Assembly (NCBI RefSeq): GCF_021130785.1
Contig: NC_060212.1
Span: 143,102,001 to 143,166,000 of the forward strand
DNA from: Homalodisca vitripennis
Lineage: Eukaryota; Arthropoda; Insecta; Hemiptera; Cicadellidae
Direction: 5' to 3'
DNA length: 64,000 nucleotides
Shown: positions 1-11,540 of the stretch, in pieces
Layout: each line of letters begins with the position of its first letter
How positions within the stretch are numbered: the first letter of the stretch is position 1
Made by a program: the position numbers and the translations under genes
Notes under the pieces: generated by a model
Told to the model about the DNA's origin: nothing
Seen by the model: the letters and a program-made list of their open reading frames with translations, nothing else
Database searches by the model: none

Positions 1-1640
1 CGTGTACAGATTAGTATTTCGTTTTGAGAAATCGTGCGGAACAGATGTACAGAAAGGGAATTTTTCAGCCTCTCCAAAGATAGGCTTTGCTGACAGTCAC
101 CCAATAATGAACCGCATAAGTAATAATACCACAAAACTTCAAAAGATCCTCTGGTCTGCTTCAGGTTTGTGATTCTGGTAAAATCTGGGCTGTAATGTTC
201 CCGCCGCACTGTAGTAGCCGTAGCCTAATTCCCGCCATTAGAACTTCCGGTGTCAACCCTTGACCTTACATGTGCTCTCAGATGAAGAGTAATGTGGAGA
301 GCCGGGTTAATCAACAACTGGTGTAGTCTTTGCTCTAGATTAGAGACCACAGGAGTTTACAGAAAGCCGACGATTATTTGAGCTTCGTAAATCACTTGTT
401 ATATGTTCTTTGTTATATCTTTATGTTGTAAAGGTTTTTAATAGAGAACTATCCAACGTATTGTATGGTTAATTTTGCTGTTCAATTCTCCACGTAATTT
501 CTAATCAAGGTCAATCAATTCTTATACTCAGTCTTTGATTAAGAGAATCTAAACAATTCTACGTTCGCCTTTCTTGTTGGAGCAAAAATGGAGTCGTTCA
601 GAATACTGGCATATTTCATCAGAGGTATTTCACAAATTCTTTGGTTCCTTTTTCCAATCCTCCACTCTGTTCGTATGTCCTTTCTTTCTTCAAAAAGTCT
701 AGATTTTCTTTTTATTGTGTGGGTGGTGCATAGTACAGATTGATCATAAATGACTAAACACCAAGATACATTTCTCCTGTCCTGGGCCTCTGCCCTGAGT
801 CCATTATTCCTATGAATGCTCTCTGTTCTAGTGAAGATTTTCCTTAAAAACAAAGAGAAAAATTTTTAGGATCTGAATAAACGGTACGGAGAGTTTGAGC
901 ACACTCCCTATACTCTGATCAAGATGGTTGAAAAATCATTTCTAATGGTAAGTACCGAGCTATACATGCTTAGAGTGTTCATATGGTCAGATGGGCTGAA
1001 ATCCTGACCCCGTTATGCAGCGGCTAAAGTGCCCTAGTCTATCTCGTAAGTGTTTCATAGCTACTTTAGGGAAATTTGGTTGATGTATAGACTTCAACAA
1101 CCGAGGCGAGGGACCGCGCTAAAAGAATACCATGACAGTGTACTGGAGTATCTTAGCAACCTGGGAGTAAAATGCCGCTGTGGATCCGCTCTGGCCCGAC
1201 GCGTCGAGAGTCTCCGGCCTTGTCCAACAACATGACAGCGTAAACACGCACACTCAAGCAGTGATGAATGAAGAAACCATCAAATAAAAACTACAACAGA
1301 CCCCGTTTTTATTTTTTTCCAAAAAAGATATATATACGATATATTACTAATATTTAATATATATGAGTATATACTAAAAGTAAAAAATTTATCGTTAATG
1401 CACAAATTACAATGGACTTAAGAGGCATAATTTTAAAGGCCTCTAAAAAACGAAAGACGTAAAAAAGGAAAAACGGAAGGTTTTTGGAAGACGGCTTCTA
1501 ATGAGAGAAATGCTTAAGGTGATTTTATAATAGCTATTTTTACTAGCGAGAGTTCCATTTATCAAGACTTACTCTGGGCGCTGACAGTGCATTGCCATTC
1601 ACAATAACGATAGAACATAACCACAAATAGACATAGAGGG
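1..1640. other. AT-rich non-coding DNA with two GC-richer patches
   Basis: No gene is recognised. The short open frames at 539-853 and 1050-1235 show no protein family motif. GC-richer patches lie at about 180-345 and 1000-1240. The first holds an ETS-like ACTTCCGGT beside a GCCATTAG, and a TCAACCCTTGACC half-palindrome. These could be regulatory, but nothing in the sequence proves it. Confidence 0.4.
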
Positions 1641-1650
1641 AGTAAGTTAA

Positions 1651-2290
1651 GTTCTGATAAGCCTGGATATATTCCAAACGGATTGAGGTACTAATATAAA
1701 ATCTTCACCATACCTTTTAAAATATCGTTTTTGAATTTTTGAAGGGAAAAATATCCCCCACCTTTCAAAGGGTGGGGTGGAAGGGGGTCATAGAATACAC
1801 CTTTAAAAATACCATACCACAAGATAGGGGTTAAAATTTAAAAACTTTTAAGTTACCCCTTTCTACCCATTTGAAAAAAATGAAAGTTTTTTTATCCATA
1901 AAAAATCCAAAAAAGTAATTTAATAACTATGGTGAAGGTTGAGCATTGTTATCTCAATCCATTTGCAATATATCCAGGCGTATCAGGGCTTAATGTACAC
2001 CCTTAGACGTAAGGGGTTGTTTGCCCATAACTTTTGCAAGAACCGTCGTAGATATGTTCTGTTCATGGTATTGTGTTTCTTTTGAATTTACCTTTAAAAT
2101 GACATATTACAACATGCAATTTGAAAATGTAAAGTGACCCCCTCTACTCCCTTTGAAAAAGAGGGGGAAATATGTTATCCTTCAAAAAGTTCAAAAAAGT
2201 ATTGTTAATAGGTATGATGAAGTATTGTTAATAGGTACATCGATATCTCAATCCGTTTGGAATATATCCAGGCGTATCAGGACTTAATTT
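1651..2290. repeat. Complex repeat with one inverted and two direct copies of a ~65-bp arm
   Basis: The arm at about 1651-1715 contains CTGGATATATTCCAAACGG. It returns as its reverse complement at about 1928-1993 and again at about 2225-2290, each with TATATCCAGGCGTATCAG and ending in a TTAA run. The segments before the two right arms (about 1800-1930 and 2080-2220) are also similar to each other: both have ACCTTTAAAA, then CCCCTTTCTACCC or CCCCCTCTACTCCC, then CTTTGAAAAA or a close variant. The layout looks like a foldback or MITE-type element whose right half was duplicated. No coding capacity and no clear target-site duplication are seen. Confidence 0.6.
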
Positions 2291-3896
2291 ACATCTGTAT
2301 ATGGTTCCAAACATCAGTAGTATCATAAACGATATATAGTAGTAACTAAACCTATATTCACATTTCCTGGACATACCGTATTTGAATTACAGCTAACAAA
2401 CATCAGGTCTTATGGTTCATTAATTCATGATTCGGGAGTGGAGAGTCACATTTGTATCGTATAAGCACACATATATTTTGTGTGTGAAATCAATAGTGGA
2501 ACTTCATTTTGAATTCCCATACGCGCTAGTTCCAATAGAAGTCGAATACAAAAGAAAGGACAACAAAAGCGTCAAAAATACCAAACAATAGAAGAAAATC
2601 CAGAACACTAGTATACCACAATAGTAAGTAAAACACAACGACAGTTTCTTCTAGAGTTTTTAACCTACATTTATGTCCACAATAATTTTGTACAGAATCT
2701 TATATAATTAAACTAACTTTTACTGCCTTCCTGTATTCCAGTTTTTAGCTTCTACAATTTATTTAACGATGACCTTCCCAAAAAATAAACTTCAGAAAAT
2801 TTATTTTATAAAAAGAATATTAGGACAGAAAGAAAACAATGCTGCATGTTTTGTATTATATAGATTTCTTACTCAAGGGAAAGTTGTACAAGTAATTCCC
2901 TAACAAGACACCAAGCTGTCGTTTAATTAATTTTCGATTGAATTCTTCACCTTAATAACATTTCCTTTATACAAAAATACTTAATTTTTATAATTAATAA
3001 ATTTGTTGCTGAATTACATTTAGGTTAATGTCCTGGTGTAACTTTTTTTACGAGATAATGATATGGCATTCAGACATTGATTAAATAATTCTCTAGCTTC
3101 TTATAGAGATTCAAATTGATACATGAAAATTTTTGTTATTTATATTGGAAGATTTGTATGCAACGCGATGCCTGTGCTGATTTGGCAGCGTTAAAATGTC
3201 TGGATTTTTTTAAAGGTACTTTTGCCCGTCAATAAGCCATAAGATAAGAAGAGATAAACTCAAGAAGTGCTGTTGAAAAATATAAGAGTTTCGTGTTCAA
3301 ATGTTACATTAAAAAGCACCTCTTTGTAGATTCGTGTAACCTTAAAATAAAATAGTGGATGGTTCTCATGAATCCATAACCTTCTTTACTACAGTTCCTC
3401 AAAAAAATTGTTGTAGCTTTGTGAAAACAAATAGTATTTAAAACTGCGCAGATTGTACAGTGCTGTCTAATAAATCGATAGACAAAAATAAATTTTGAAC
3501 AAAAATGCCAACCAATGCTGACGTGAAAAGTACACACTTTTTACTTTTGTCGATGTCAGTCAAGAAATAAAGCTGCCAAGTTATGAAAACATTGATTCCA
3601 CGTACACGCCCGGAAGGCCTCTCACTGTGCCCCCATCACTTATTCAGTTTTGACGAAAGTCACGTGATCCAGCTCTGACCCACAGGTAGCAATCTGTTCC
3701 CAGTTCGACCCGGCGTTGACGTGCGTTAGACGGACTGTTGATTCAGTGACGTAACACCACTAAACCTCGCGTGATCAGCGCCACAAACCGTTGAAGAGGG
3801 AGAGATAAGTGCTACAGATAGAGAGCGTAACGTTTTTATCGTGATCGCTTATATTAAAGTTATAGTATTTTTCTTTATTTTTTTTAATTTCCAAGT
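2291..3896. other. AT-rich non-coding DNA with a GC-rich patch at 3600-3800
   Basis: Nothing recognisable is seen from 2291 to 3590. The patch at 3600-3800 is much richer in GC and CpG. It holds TCACGTGATC (palindromic E-box core, about 3660) and a TGACGTAAC CRE-like site (about 3747). It ends just before the SINE. It may be a regulatory island or an old repeat remnant. Confidence 0.35.
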
Positions 3897-4090
3897 TTTG
3901 TTCTGCCCGTCCTCATGAATCACTGACCGGTGGAGGATCTTACCAAACAGAAGGGGGAGACTCGATACAGTACAAGGTCGATGGTACTGATAAAAAGTGC
4001 TGCCGTCACAGACAGGATTTGAACCTGCGCTATCTCTAACTCAGATCGAAAACCCAACGTCTTGTAGATCCCTCGGCGAGTAATAATAAG
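3897..4090 (-). mobile_element. tRNA-derived SINE, family 1 (copy 1)
   Basis: On the minus strand this copy contains GATAGCGCAGGTTCAAATCC, a near-consensus RNA polymerase III B box inside a tRNA T arm. A degenerate tRNA 5' region precedes it. The body includes GCAGCACTTTTTATCAGTACC and a GGTAAGATCC block, and it ends in GAGGACGGGCAGAA. Two further copies of the same layout lie at 43.39-43.57 and 43.60-43.77 kb. The better 5' end there, ATAGCCAAGCGGTCTAA, points to a tRNA-Leu or tRNA-Ser ancestor because of its CCAAGCGGTCTAA A-box pattern. It is non-autonomous and presumably mobilised by a LINE. Confidence 0.75.
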
Positions 4091-5039
4091 TAGTAGATTT
4101 ATTGTGAGGTCAGTCTATTGTTTAGATTTATCTGTTTACAATTTCTATGCAAAAGTACTTCAACAGCAAATTGAGCAGTTAAAGTACACCAAAGTTGCGA
4201 TAAACCGAGTTAAACTGTTAATCTTTTTGCTATTTCAACCATTATTTTTTTACATTTATTTACATAAATGATCAAATGTAGAATAAACATTGTACATTTA
4301 CAGGGGCACATTTTAGCCGCGCTGTATGGTTGTGCATGTTATTCCGTATTAACCAAGATTGTTTTGGGAAACAAAGCAGTTTCGAAGAATTTTCTTTCTA
4401 CAGTTAAATCAATAAAAATATACAAGACAACAAGTAAAAAGGAACAGAATTGCATAGACATTAAGTACTACCGAAATTCGGAGATAATTTGGAAAGTGTA
4501 TCCAGTTTAGACTGTTTGGTGTCACTAAGAGTATTGATAATAATTATAACTACCCTTATTGCATAAAAGACAATTAATCTGACGCTTCAAACGTCAAATA
4601 ATTGTTGTCCGTAAATATTATAAATAGTGATGGAAACATATTTTCATTCAGACATGTTAAAATTTTGGCTTATCTTTCATCATTTACACGTGATATCAAA
4701 AACTAGGATTGCTGTGTCAATTAATTTTTCAGTAATTTGTTTTTGAAGCCGCTTGCCAAAAACTCGTCAACCGTATAATACGCTTGGCACAACAGCAAGC
4801 GTTTGAGACGAGCTCAATAAATTGTGATAAATTATTGAGATTTGTATAGCTTTACGGAGACCATTTATCAGTATGACACCAACTTTTGAGGGCAAGCGCT
4901 TGAATGCGGTAGTTCTGTGATGGTGAATACTGAAGTTGTCCCTCCCTCTAGCCTCGTAACCTAATAGTGAACATCCCTGCCTTGAAAATACGTATAGATT
5001 TGCAGTACATTATTACCTTGAAGAGCAGACCCAATGCAA
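4091..5039. other. AT-rich DNA, possibly the decayed 3' part of the LINE at 5.04-5.63 kb
   Basis: No intact gene is present. On the minus strand a short stretch near 4780-4810 reads AKRIIRLTSFW, which resembles the QKRIIR segment near the C-terminus of LINE polyproteins. It may belong to the RT remnant just upstream on that strand, but stops and indels make the link weak. The 80-residue open frame at 4268-4510 shows no motif. Confidence 0.3.
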
Positions 5040-5630
5040 AGTCAGTAATCCTAGTTCCCTGAAATAACTTTTACACAACTCTTTATATTTCAATTTTGAG
5101 CAGACCTCGAATGCCACATGCCACACCTAGCTGATGCAGCAGTGTCTCACAGTCAAAATACACAGTCAAAAGCTTTGGAAATATCTAGAAATATAGAAAG
5201 CACAAGTTCTCTTCAGTCAAAGCTATTGACAACCGTTTACAAGAGGTTTGTGACAGCATCAATTGTTGATTTATATTTTCTAAATCCAACTTGACTTGAG
5301 CACAATATCCTAAATCTTTTGAATAGATGTTTAAGTCTTTCTGAGAACGCTTTTTCAGCAATCTGGTAATTGGTAGAATTTAAATTGGGCGGTAAGTGCA
5401 TACTTGGCAACGATTGGCCTTTTTGAAGACTGGCATTATTTTAGTCAAAGCCAAAATGTATAAGAAAGTGCTATGTTGAAGGATGGATGTCAAACTATCC
5501 TAGAGCCTCTGTTGAGTAGTCAGACATCCCATCGATATTACACTAGGTTTTTGGATTCAGCCTGCACAATGCAGGCCAACTCCGCATTACTCACTGGGTC
5601 AAAGCCATAGATGCTGACGGCTCCACCGAG
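5040..5630 (-). pseudogene. Decayed LINE reverse transcriptase (Jockey/CR1-like)
   Basis: Reading the minus strand across several frameshifts gives a run of RT landmarks in the right order. They are a PVSNAEL-like segment (about 5600), TKIMPVFKKAN (about 5420-5450), YRPI (5385-5397), SSQVGFRK (5276-5298, the usual QFGFR block), DISKAFD (5167-5184, which carries a catalytic Asp) and LLHQLGV near 5120. An FKSY-like KSYF follows at about 5075. The GVPQGS and FADD blocks are not found. No frame longer than about 60 codons survives, so it is inactive. These motifs are typical of APE-type LINEs; the clade call is tentative. Confidence 0.75.
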
Positions 5631-6620
5631 TTCATAATCAGGGGGCGATATTGTAATTTATGGTGTAACTTTGGTGTCCACTAAGGCCAACCATCACACC
5701 ATATTTCAGCAATTTTGCTGTTGTCAGGAGGCTTTCTTCGCTCCGTGATCCATAGCCATATTAGAAAATCCACGCCGCTAAGATCCATCTTTCATTTGAT
5801 TCCGAACTAGGTAGATGTACCGTTACGTAAATTAATACGATCTGTTTTCTCAGATCGCGATCAAAATTGTGTCCATTACTAACACGCGACTGCTAATCCT
5901 TTTGTGAAAAGTGCTAATTGAGTTTTGAGATTAAGTATTTTCAACCTCTAATATTGGTCATGGATTATTGTTGGGGCATGGCGTATCATTGCGATTCGTT
6001 AACGTTGACTGTCTTAGCCTTTTGACTTTAAGAACCTCCTCTAAGGCTTTTGCTAACGATCTTCTCACATTTGCTTAACTCATAATCATAATCATATCAT
6101 AATTTGTTATGATCTTAAGATATCTCTGAATGAGGCGGCAAAGCAAAGGTACGAGGTCTGCCTTGATGCGACTACATTTGGTCTCTTCCCCGACTGGCAA
6201 AGTTAAGAACACCAAGTTCCTAAGTTCACTCTAGGAGAAATCACAAATGTCTGCATTGGAAAATCATCATTTAACACTAAAATTGCCTCCAATTGTGAGC
6301 GCTAAAAGTGTATTTGTTTTTCCTCCATCGATATAAATGCGTTTTCTCGTAACTTGCTGGTTTATTTAGAAAACAAAATCTTATTTTGTCTTCCTTTTCT
6401 TCAGCACAACAAAGTCAATCACGCACTATTAAAATTAGTTAAAGTACACATGATATAAGTAATCTAAACACGTTTAGATCTTTGTTTATTTGATCTAAAT
6501 CAATTATATTCTTAAAACAATTATAATTCTGTTTCCTTAACATATAAAACTTTTACTGTTAATTAGAAATTCGTGCAATACTTTTTATCTTTGAAATTTC
6601 ATTTATAATATAAAGGATTC
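5631..6620. other. Non-coding DNA, nothing recognised
   Basis: No gene, tRNA or clear repeat is recognised. Composition is close to the window average, with short GC-richer runs near 5720-5800 and 6120-6240. Confidence 0.4.
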
Positions 6621-6629
6621 CATTCGGAC

Positions 6630-7110
6630 ACCGTTCTAAATCCAGAACGAACACTAGATCGACTTTTCAAGAAAGAATATTCAACGAAAGGATAGACTCA
6701 AGCGAAAATAAGAAGGAAAGAGGATACCACTGATTGCCGATAAAGAAGGAGGGCGATGCGATGTATTGAAATGCATTGATGGCATAGTGTTAAGGCGGAC
6801 CCTAGAGACCCATTGCGACCCCAACCAATTGTGGATCCATGTCGACCCTTAGCATTGCAAATGAGCCCGCAAGATCGCAAGTCTTGGGCTCAAAGCAAAT
6901 TGAAATCAGAAAGGATCGGTTACCGGTGACGCCGGTGGCGGGAAAAACAGGGCTTGCGATTGGCGGGAAATCTTACCCCACTACCCCTCCCACCACTTCC
7001 ACCCGGCGGCTTCGGTTTTCAATTTTCTCCTCTCCGAGTTCTTGTTATTCTATCAGGTGCTGCTGATTTCCCGGATCAATCGAGTTCCGCTGCCGGCACG
7101 TCATTACAGG
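6630..7110. promoter_or_regulatory. GC-rich island with two E2F-type sites
   Basis: This island is clearly richer in GC than its surroundings. It carries two copies of GCGGGAAA (6938-6945 and 6963-6970), exactly 25 bp apart in the same orientation. This octamer is the reverse complement of TTTCCCGC, the E2F/DP consensus. The second copy is joined to an inverted CCAAT (ATTGGCGGG). A CCAATTG also lies near 6824-6830. Known E2F promoters often combine these sites. No TATA box or start site is evident and the open frames here match no family. Role as a promoter or enhancer is inferred. Confidence 0.4.
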
Positions 7111-7377
7111 GAATTGATCTGTAACAGAGTTTTTATAAGTTTTTCTACACTTCGTGATCATCCTTTATGCAATATAACAGACAAAAAAAGAGTCATTACC
7201 AACCATTACGCAGAGATTGTTTCCAGCTTGTCCAATGTAATATCAGCAGTAAGCAATAAATAATTAAATTTCTGCACAGAATATATTCTACCCAAAAACT
7301 GTATAGAATATTTTTATACTAAACGATAGAACAACTGAAGCAGATTTGTAGGAACTACGTTACCCCTGACCAAGCTA

Positions 7378-7378
<1 letters not shown>

Positions 7379-7421
<43 letters not shown>
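7379..7421 (+). repeat. Poly(A) tract (43 A)
   Basis: An uninterrupted run of 43 adenines follows ACCAAGCTAC. It could be the tail of a retroposed sequence on the plus strand. No upstream AATAAA-bearing transcript or target-site duplication is evident, so it could also be simple slippage. Confidence 0.9.
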
Positions 7422-7423
<2 letters not shown>

Positions 7424-10308
7424 GAAATAAGATGTATATAATAACCTAGACAAGATTAAAACTCTTCGTCTTATCATTATTCATTTACTATAATTTTATC
7501 ACTCTACGTATAATGTAATACATACTTCTTTAGTTTTAGTTGATACAAACGTAACAAACTGTATGTACTATAAGATAGATAACCACAGATAATTTTGTCA
7601 TTATCGCGAAGTATTTGACGTTGTTATTATTTAAGTAAACGGCTTGTGAAATAAATGTAAAAATTGCATGTAATAATATTTTATCATATTATTCTTCATT
7701 ATTGGTTTCCTTTTTAATGATACATGCATGTGCATAGTACAAATAGTGATTAGGAGAAATATTTAAGGGGATTTTAAAAATTTAATAAAGCTTTTCCCAT
7801 AGAGAGTGTACCAAAATTACGAAGAAATCGGGAGGGATTATCTCTGTTTTATTTTTATTATAGATTGCATTATACATTTTAATGTTAACTTAAGTTATGT
7901 AACTTCAACACATCATGCATGCTTGTATAACGTTTTAATGGGAGAGCTCTATAGAATAAGGTACCCTGTACTCAAGTACCCCATAAAAAAGTCATATTAA
8001 AAATTGGGAAAAAATGCATATTTTTTAATGACGTATCTTGTTATAAAATTAATCTACGTTTAAAGCAATTTATAAATTAAAGCTATACATGAGTTCTGCT
8101 CATAAACGGTCAATAAGAAAATTAAAGTTTTTGTTGGAATATTATTTAACAACGTTTTTGGTTACTTCCTTTTAATATATAATTTCTCAAGACAGGAAAA
8201 ATAGGAAGCAGAATTTATAATCTTTTTTTATAATCAGGCAAAAAACTGTTAGAGATGACGATATGATTTTTTTTACACTATGTACAACATTTGAGTACAT
8301 AAAATATAAGTGGATGTGATTTTTACTCATAAAAGATTTTCTTTAATAATACAACAAAAAGTACTTTTCTCACATAATATTTAATAAGGAAATATAATTT
8401 TCTGAAGTAATAAATTAATAAAAAACACGCCACTCCCTATACTGTAAAAATTCGCATTTTTATCTTCACCCTTTTATATTGGACCTGATTACAAAATTAT
8501 TTAATTATCCTGCTTTAAATAACTACAATTCCTCGTGGGCTTATATAAAAAGAGTTTTCTAATTTGTTCTGCCATAAAGGTAGTTACATTAAAAAGGTAT
8601 GAATAAAAAATAAAAAGATTTATATTTCCAGCCAAAATTCGATTTTAGCTTTTTAAATGAAATATTATTTTAATTTTAATAGGCCTATAATATTATTTCA
8701 AATGCAGTATTTAATGTGCTTTGGCCCTGATAGTCCTGATGGAATGGTTGAAGGTAAGCCGTTATAGTGGAGATCTGCAACGTAATAAATGAACCCTAAA
8801 AAGAGCTCAGATCGCGCCACGCGATATCAGTGGTCTGCCCCAGAGTGCTATTTTAATAGTTTTAATTTTTTATAGGGTTTTTCAGCGAACAAGGCAAACG
8901 TCGTGTTCCTGTGCTTTTTTTTACTCAAAAGTAAATGTGGTATTTGTATATATTTTCTATTTGTAATTTTTATTTGTTTTGTATATTTTGGATCATTATT
9001 TGAATGTTTTAAGCAAAGTGCTGTGCTTTGCTAAAAGTGAAAAAAATAAAAAACTATTTTTTAAAGAACAGTTAATAACTTCAACATGGAAACGCTAAGT
9101 AATTGTAATTATTATGTTCGTATTCTGTAGCTTTTGCTGAAAACCCATATAAAATTGATCATACTTGTTAATTTTTATGTAATTATTTTTTCCTTTCGAC
9201 ATATGCTTGCTAAACTCGCATAGCACTAAAAATGAATATAGGGAAACAAAATACTAACCTAAATAGCTCTCTGAGATTAATAATTATAACAAGTTTATAC
9301 GATTCGCTAGTATTGAGTTTAGTTCCGTCAATAGTATTACTAGGCCTGACCGTTTTAACACGCTGTTGATTGGCTAATTTTGAGTATATTTCAACGTTTG
9401 AGGCTTATATCTATTCTATTACATAAAAATCTAATTGCGTGTGTTTTTTTACTCAATCTTAACCTACTGGACCGATTGCATTGCATTTTTACATAGACAT
9501 CTATAGGGTCCCTAATTAATATATGTCTATTCCTATTTCAAAAATCCCTCCGGGCTACATCCACTGGACATGAAAACTCCCTTTTTGGCTTACTAGATAG
9601 TACATTTACACAGGTAATAGTAAATACACACTTATACAAATGATAGTAAACATTTGTCAAAGTTACGTGCAGAACCTTTTCTTTGTCTGGGTATTTTTTA
9701 TTGAGATTTTAACCAACTGCAATAAAATCCAATAATTTATTACATGATTAGTGTTTTAACTGAAAAGCTAAGGACTTCGATTTTAGTCCCCCATTATACT
9801 TAGGATTTCTCCACACTAGCCTAAAATAGTTCATCGATACTGAAATCGTTGGAGCTATTCAATAAAATATTGTAGAACATTTTAAAATACTTCAGATGTA
9901 CTTTTAAACAACAGTGACACTCTTCAACTTTAAAGCCCCACCTTTAAACATAAATCTAAAATGGATCAAGAGATCGGGTAACTGCTAGTTCAACATAAAA
10001 CTCTAAAATGTTTAATGGTATGCCAATATTTAGAATTTTTCAGTAAGTTTTACAACTTATACTAATAATTTAAATACTATTTCATTTATTCGAATAAGCT
10101 CGTGCTGCAAATTGTTCTGTACGAAAAATTAGTCATAAATACTTTTCTCTTTTCATTTGGTGTACTATTAATAACTTTATTACATTATCGTCGTTCCTAA
10201 ACCAAACAATTCAAAAACCACAATATTAATGGGCAACGACAATTATTTAATATATTTTCGAAACCCAACACGTAACAAAAGACTGGAATCATAAAAGTTG
10301 TCTACGTA
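7422..10308. other. Long AT-rich non-coding stretch
   Basis: No gene is recognised in nearly 3 kb. A small hairpin is present near 9013-9034 (AGCAAAG and CTTTGCT around a 7-nt loop), in a T-rich segment that could be a LINE 3' untranslated remnant. A GC-richer patch lies at 8715-8850. Neither is strong enough for a firm call. Confidence 0.4.
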
Positions 10309-10760
10309 CGCTTATCTGTTTATATATCTATCTCGATTCTGACAATATACGCACAACTTTTTATATATCTAACTAGATTCTGCCAATATACGCTCAGCTG
10401 TTATATCTATCTCGAATCTGGCAACATACGCTCAGCTGTTTATATATCTATCTCGAATCTGCCAATATACGCTCAGCTGTTTATATATCTATCTCGAATC
10501 TGCCGACATACGCTCAGCTGTTTACATATCTATCTCGAATCTGCCAACATACGCTCAGCTGTTTATATATCTATGTAGATTCTAGCAACATACGCTCAGC
10601 TGTTTATATATCTACCTAGATTCTGGCAACATACGCTCAGCTGTTTATATATCTATCGCGAATCTGCCAACATACGCTCAGCTGTTTATATATCTATCTA
10701 GATTCTGGCAACATACGCTCAGCTTTATATATATATTTATCTCGATTCGTTCAAGCACAG
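10309..10760. repeat. 41-bp minisatellite, about 11 copies
   Basis: The tandem unit is 41 bp and has a core TATATATCTATCTCGAATCT followed by GCCAACATACGCTCAGC. Period 41 is visible from successive TCTCGAATC blocks at 10451 and 10492. Units fall into two flavours, CTCGAATCTGCC and CTAGATTCTGGC, and the two flavours are intermixed. The outer units are the most diverged, as expected for an array that grows or homogenises from the middle. Confidence 0.92.
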
Positions 10761-11354
10761 GGGTAACTGAATTATACATTAAAACACTAATTTTGAGATA
10801 TTCCTTATAATGTAAACATATGTTTCTTTAATTACGTTACTTATACTTTAAATGCCTTCAAAATACTTTAAGAAGTGTAAAAGACGTATTTTATACTGTG
10901 TTTACCGACTCAGTATGTCACCGGCCCAAAATGTAGAGTTCTTGGTGAAGTTTCCGAAGAGAAGTGACAATCACAACACCTGCGACTACAACACAATCTG
11001 CTTCCTCATACTTTATTCATCCTCCACTCAGGGCGCTAGTGTCTCGGCTTTGCTTAAACACCCATTACACTACACTCTCTCTCCTCCAGCAAGCCCTGGT
11101 TGCTTTATTCTCATAATAAACCAGCATTAGTGAGATCTGAGGGGTTGGTCCACATCTGGACAGTCCTTTGTTAAATGGGGACGTGAATTGTAATTAACTC
11201 TAGTAGTCCAGAAGCCCAGACTCAATTTGAATTATATAAGCACAGAGCCTAGTCCTTTGTGAAATTTGTTTATGATTTCTTCTAAGAAAGAAAGCGATCA
11301 GATGTCCCAGTTTTGGTGGAGGCCGAAATTGGAGAGTATCGAAAGGGTTAAACA
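10761..11354. other. Non-coding DNA with a moderately GC-rich patch
   Basis: The 92-residue open frame at 10852-11130 has no recognised motif, and composition falls back to AT-rich on both sides. It is not called as a gene. Confidence 0.35.
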
Positions 11355-11540
11355 TTTGGAAAAATACTTTTTCTCAGATCATATTTTTTAGCTTTTCACA
11401 CTTAACCGACACATAAGTAAGAGATATAAGACGACTAGATAAGGAAACTGAAAGTCACTGGTAAAGCTTTTTCTGGTCAGTCTGACGGTTGGTACTAAGT
11501 GTGTAAAGCTAAAAAATATGATCTGAGAAAAAATACAATT
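11355..11540. mobile_element. Short inverted-repeat element
   Basis: Arms of about 44 bp face each other. The left arm at about 11366-11410 contains TTTCTCAGATCATATTTTTT. The right arm at about 11488-11535 contains AAAAAATATGATCTGAGAAA. The spacer is about 80 bp. The left arm and spacer (GGAAACTGAAAGTC) are also similar to 17265-17370, so this belongs to a dispersed family and not just a local hairpin. It is probably a MITE or the edge of a larger element. No transposase and no clear target duplication are seen. Confidence 0.6.

Noticed and set aside
9440..9600. Possible Helitron or other transposon end near AACCTACTGGACCGATTGCA
   Set aside because: The string looks repeat-like, but no second copy, terminus or hairpin plus CTRR end is seen in this window.
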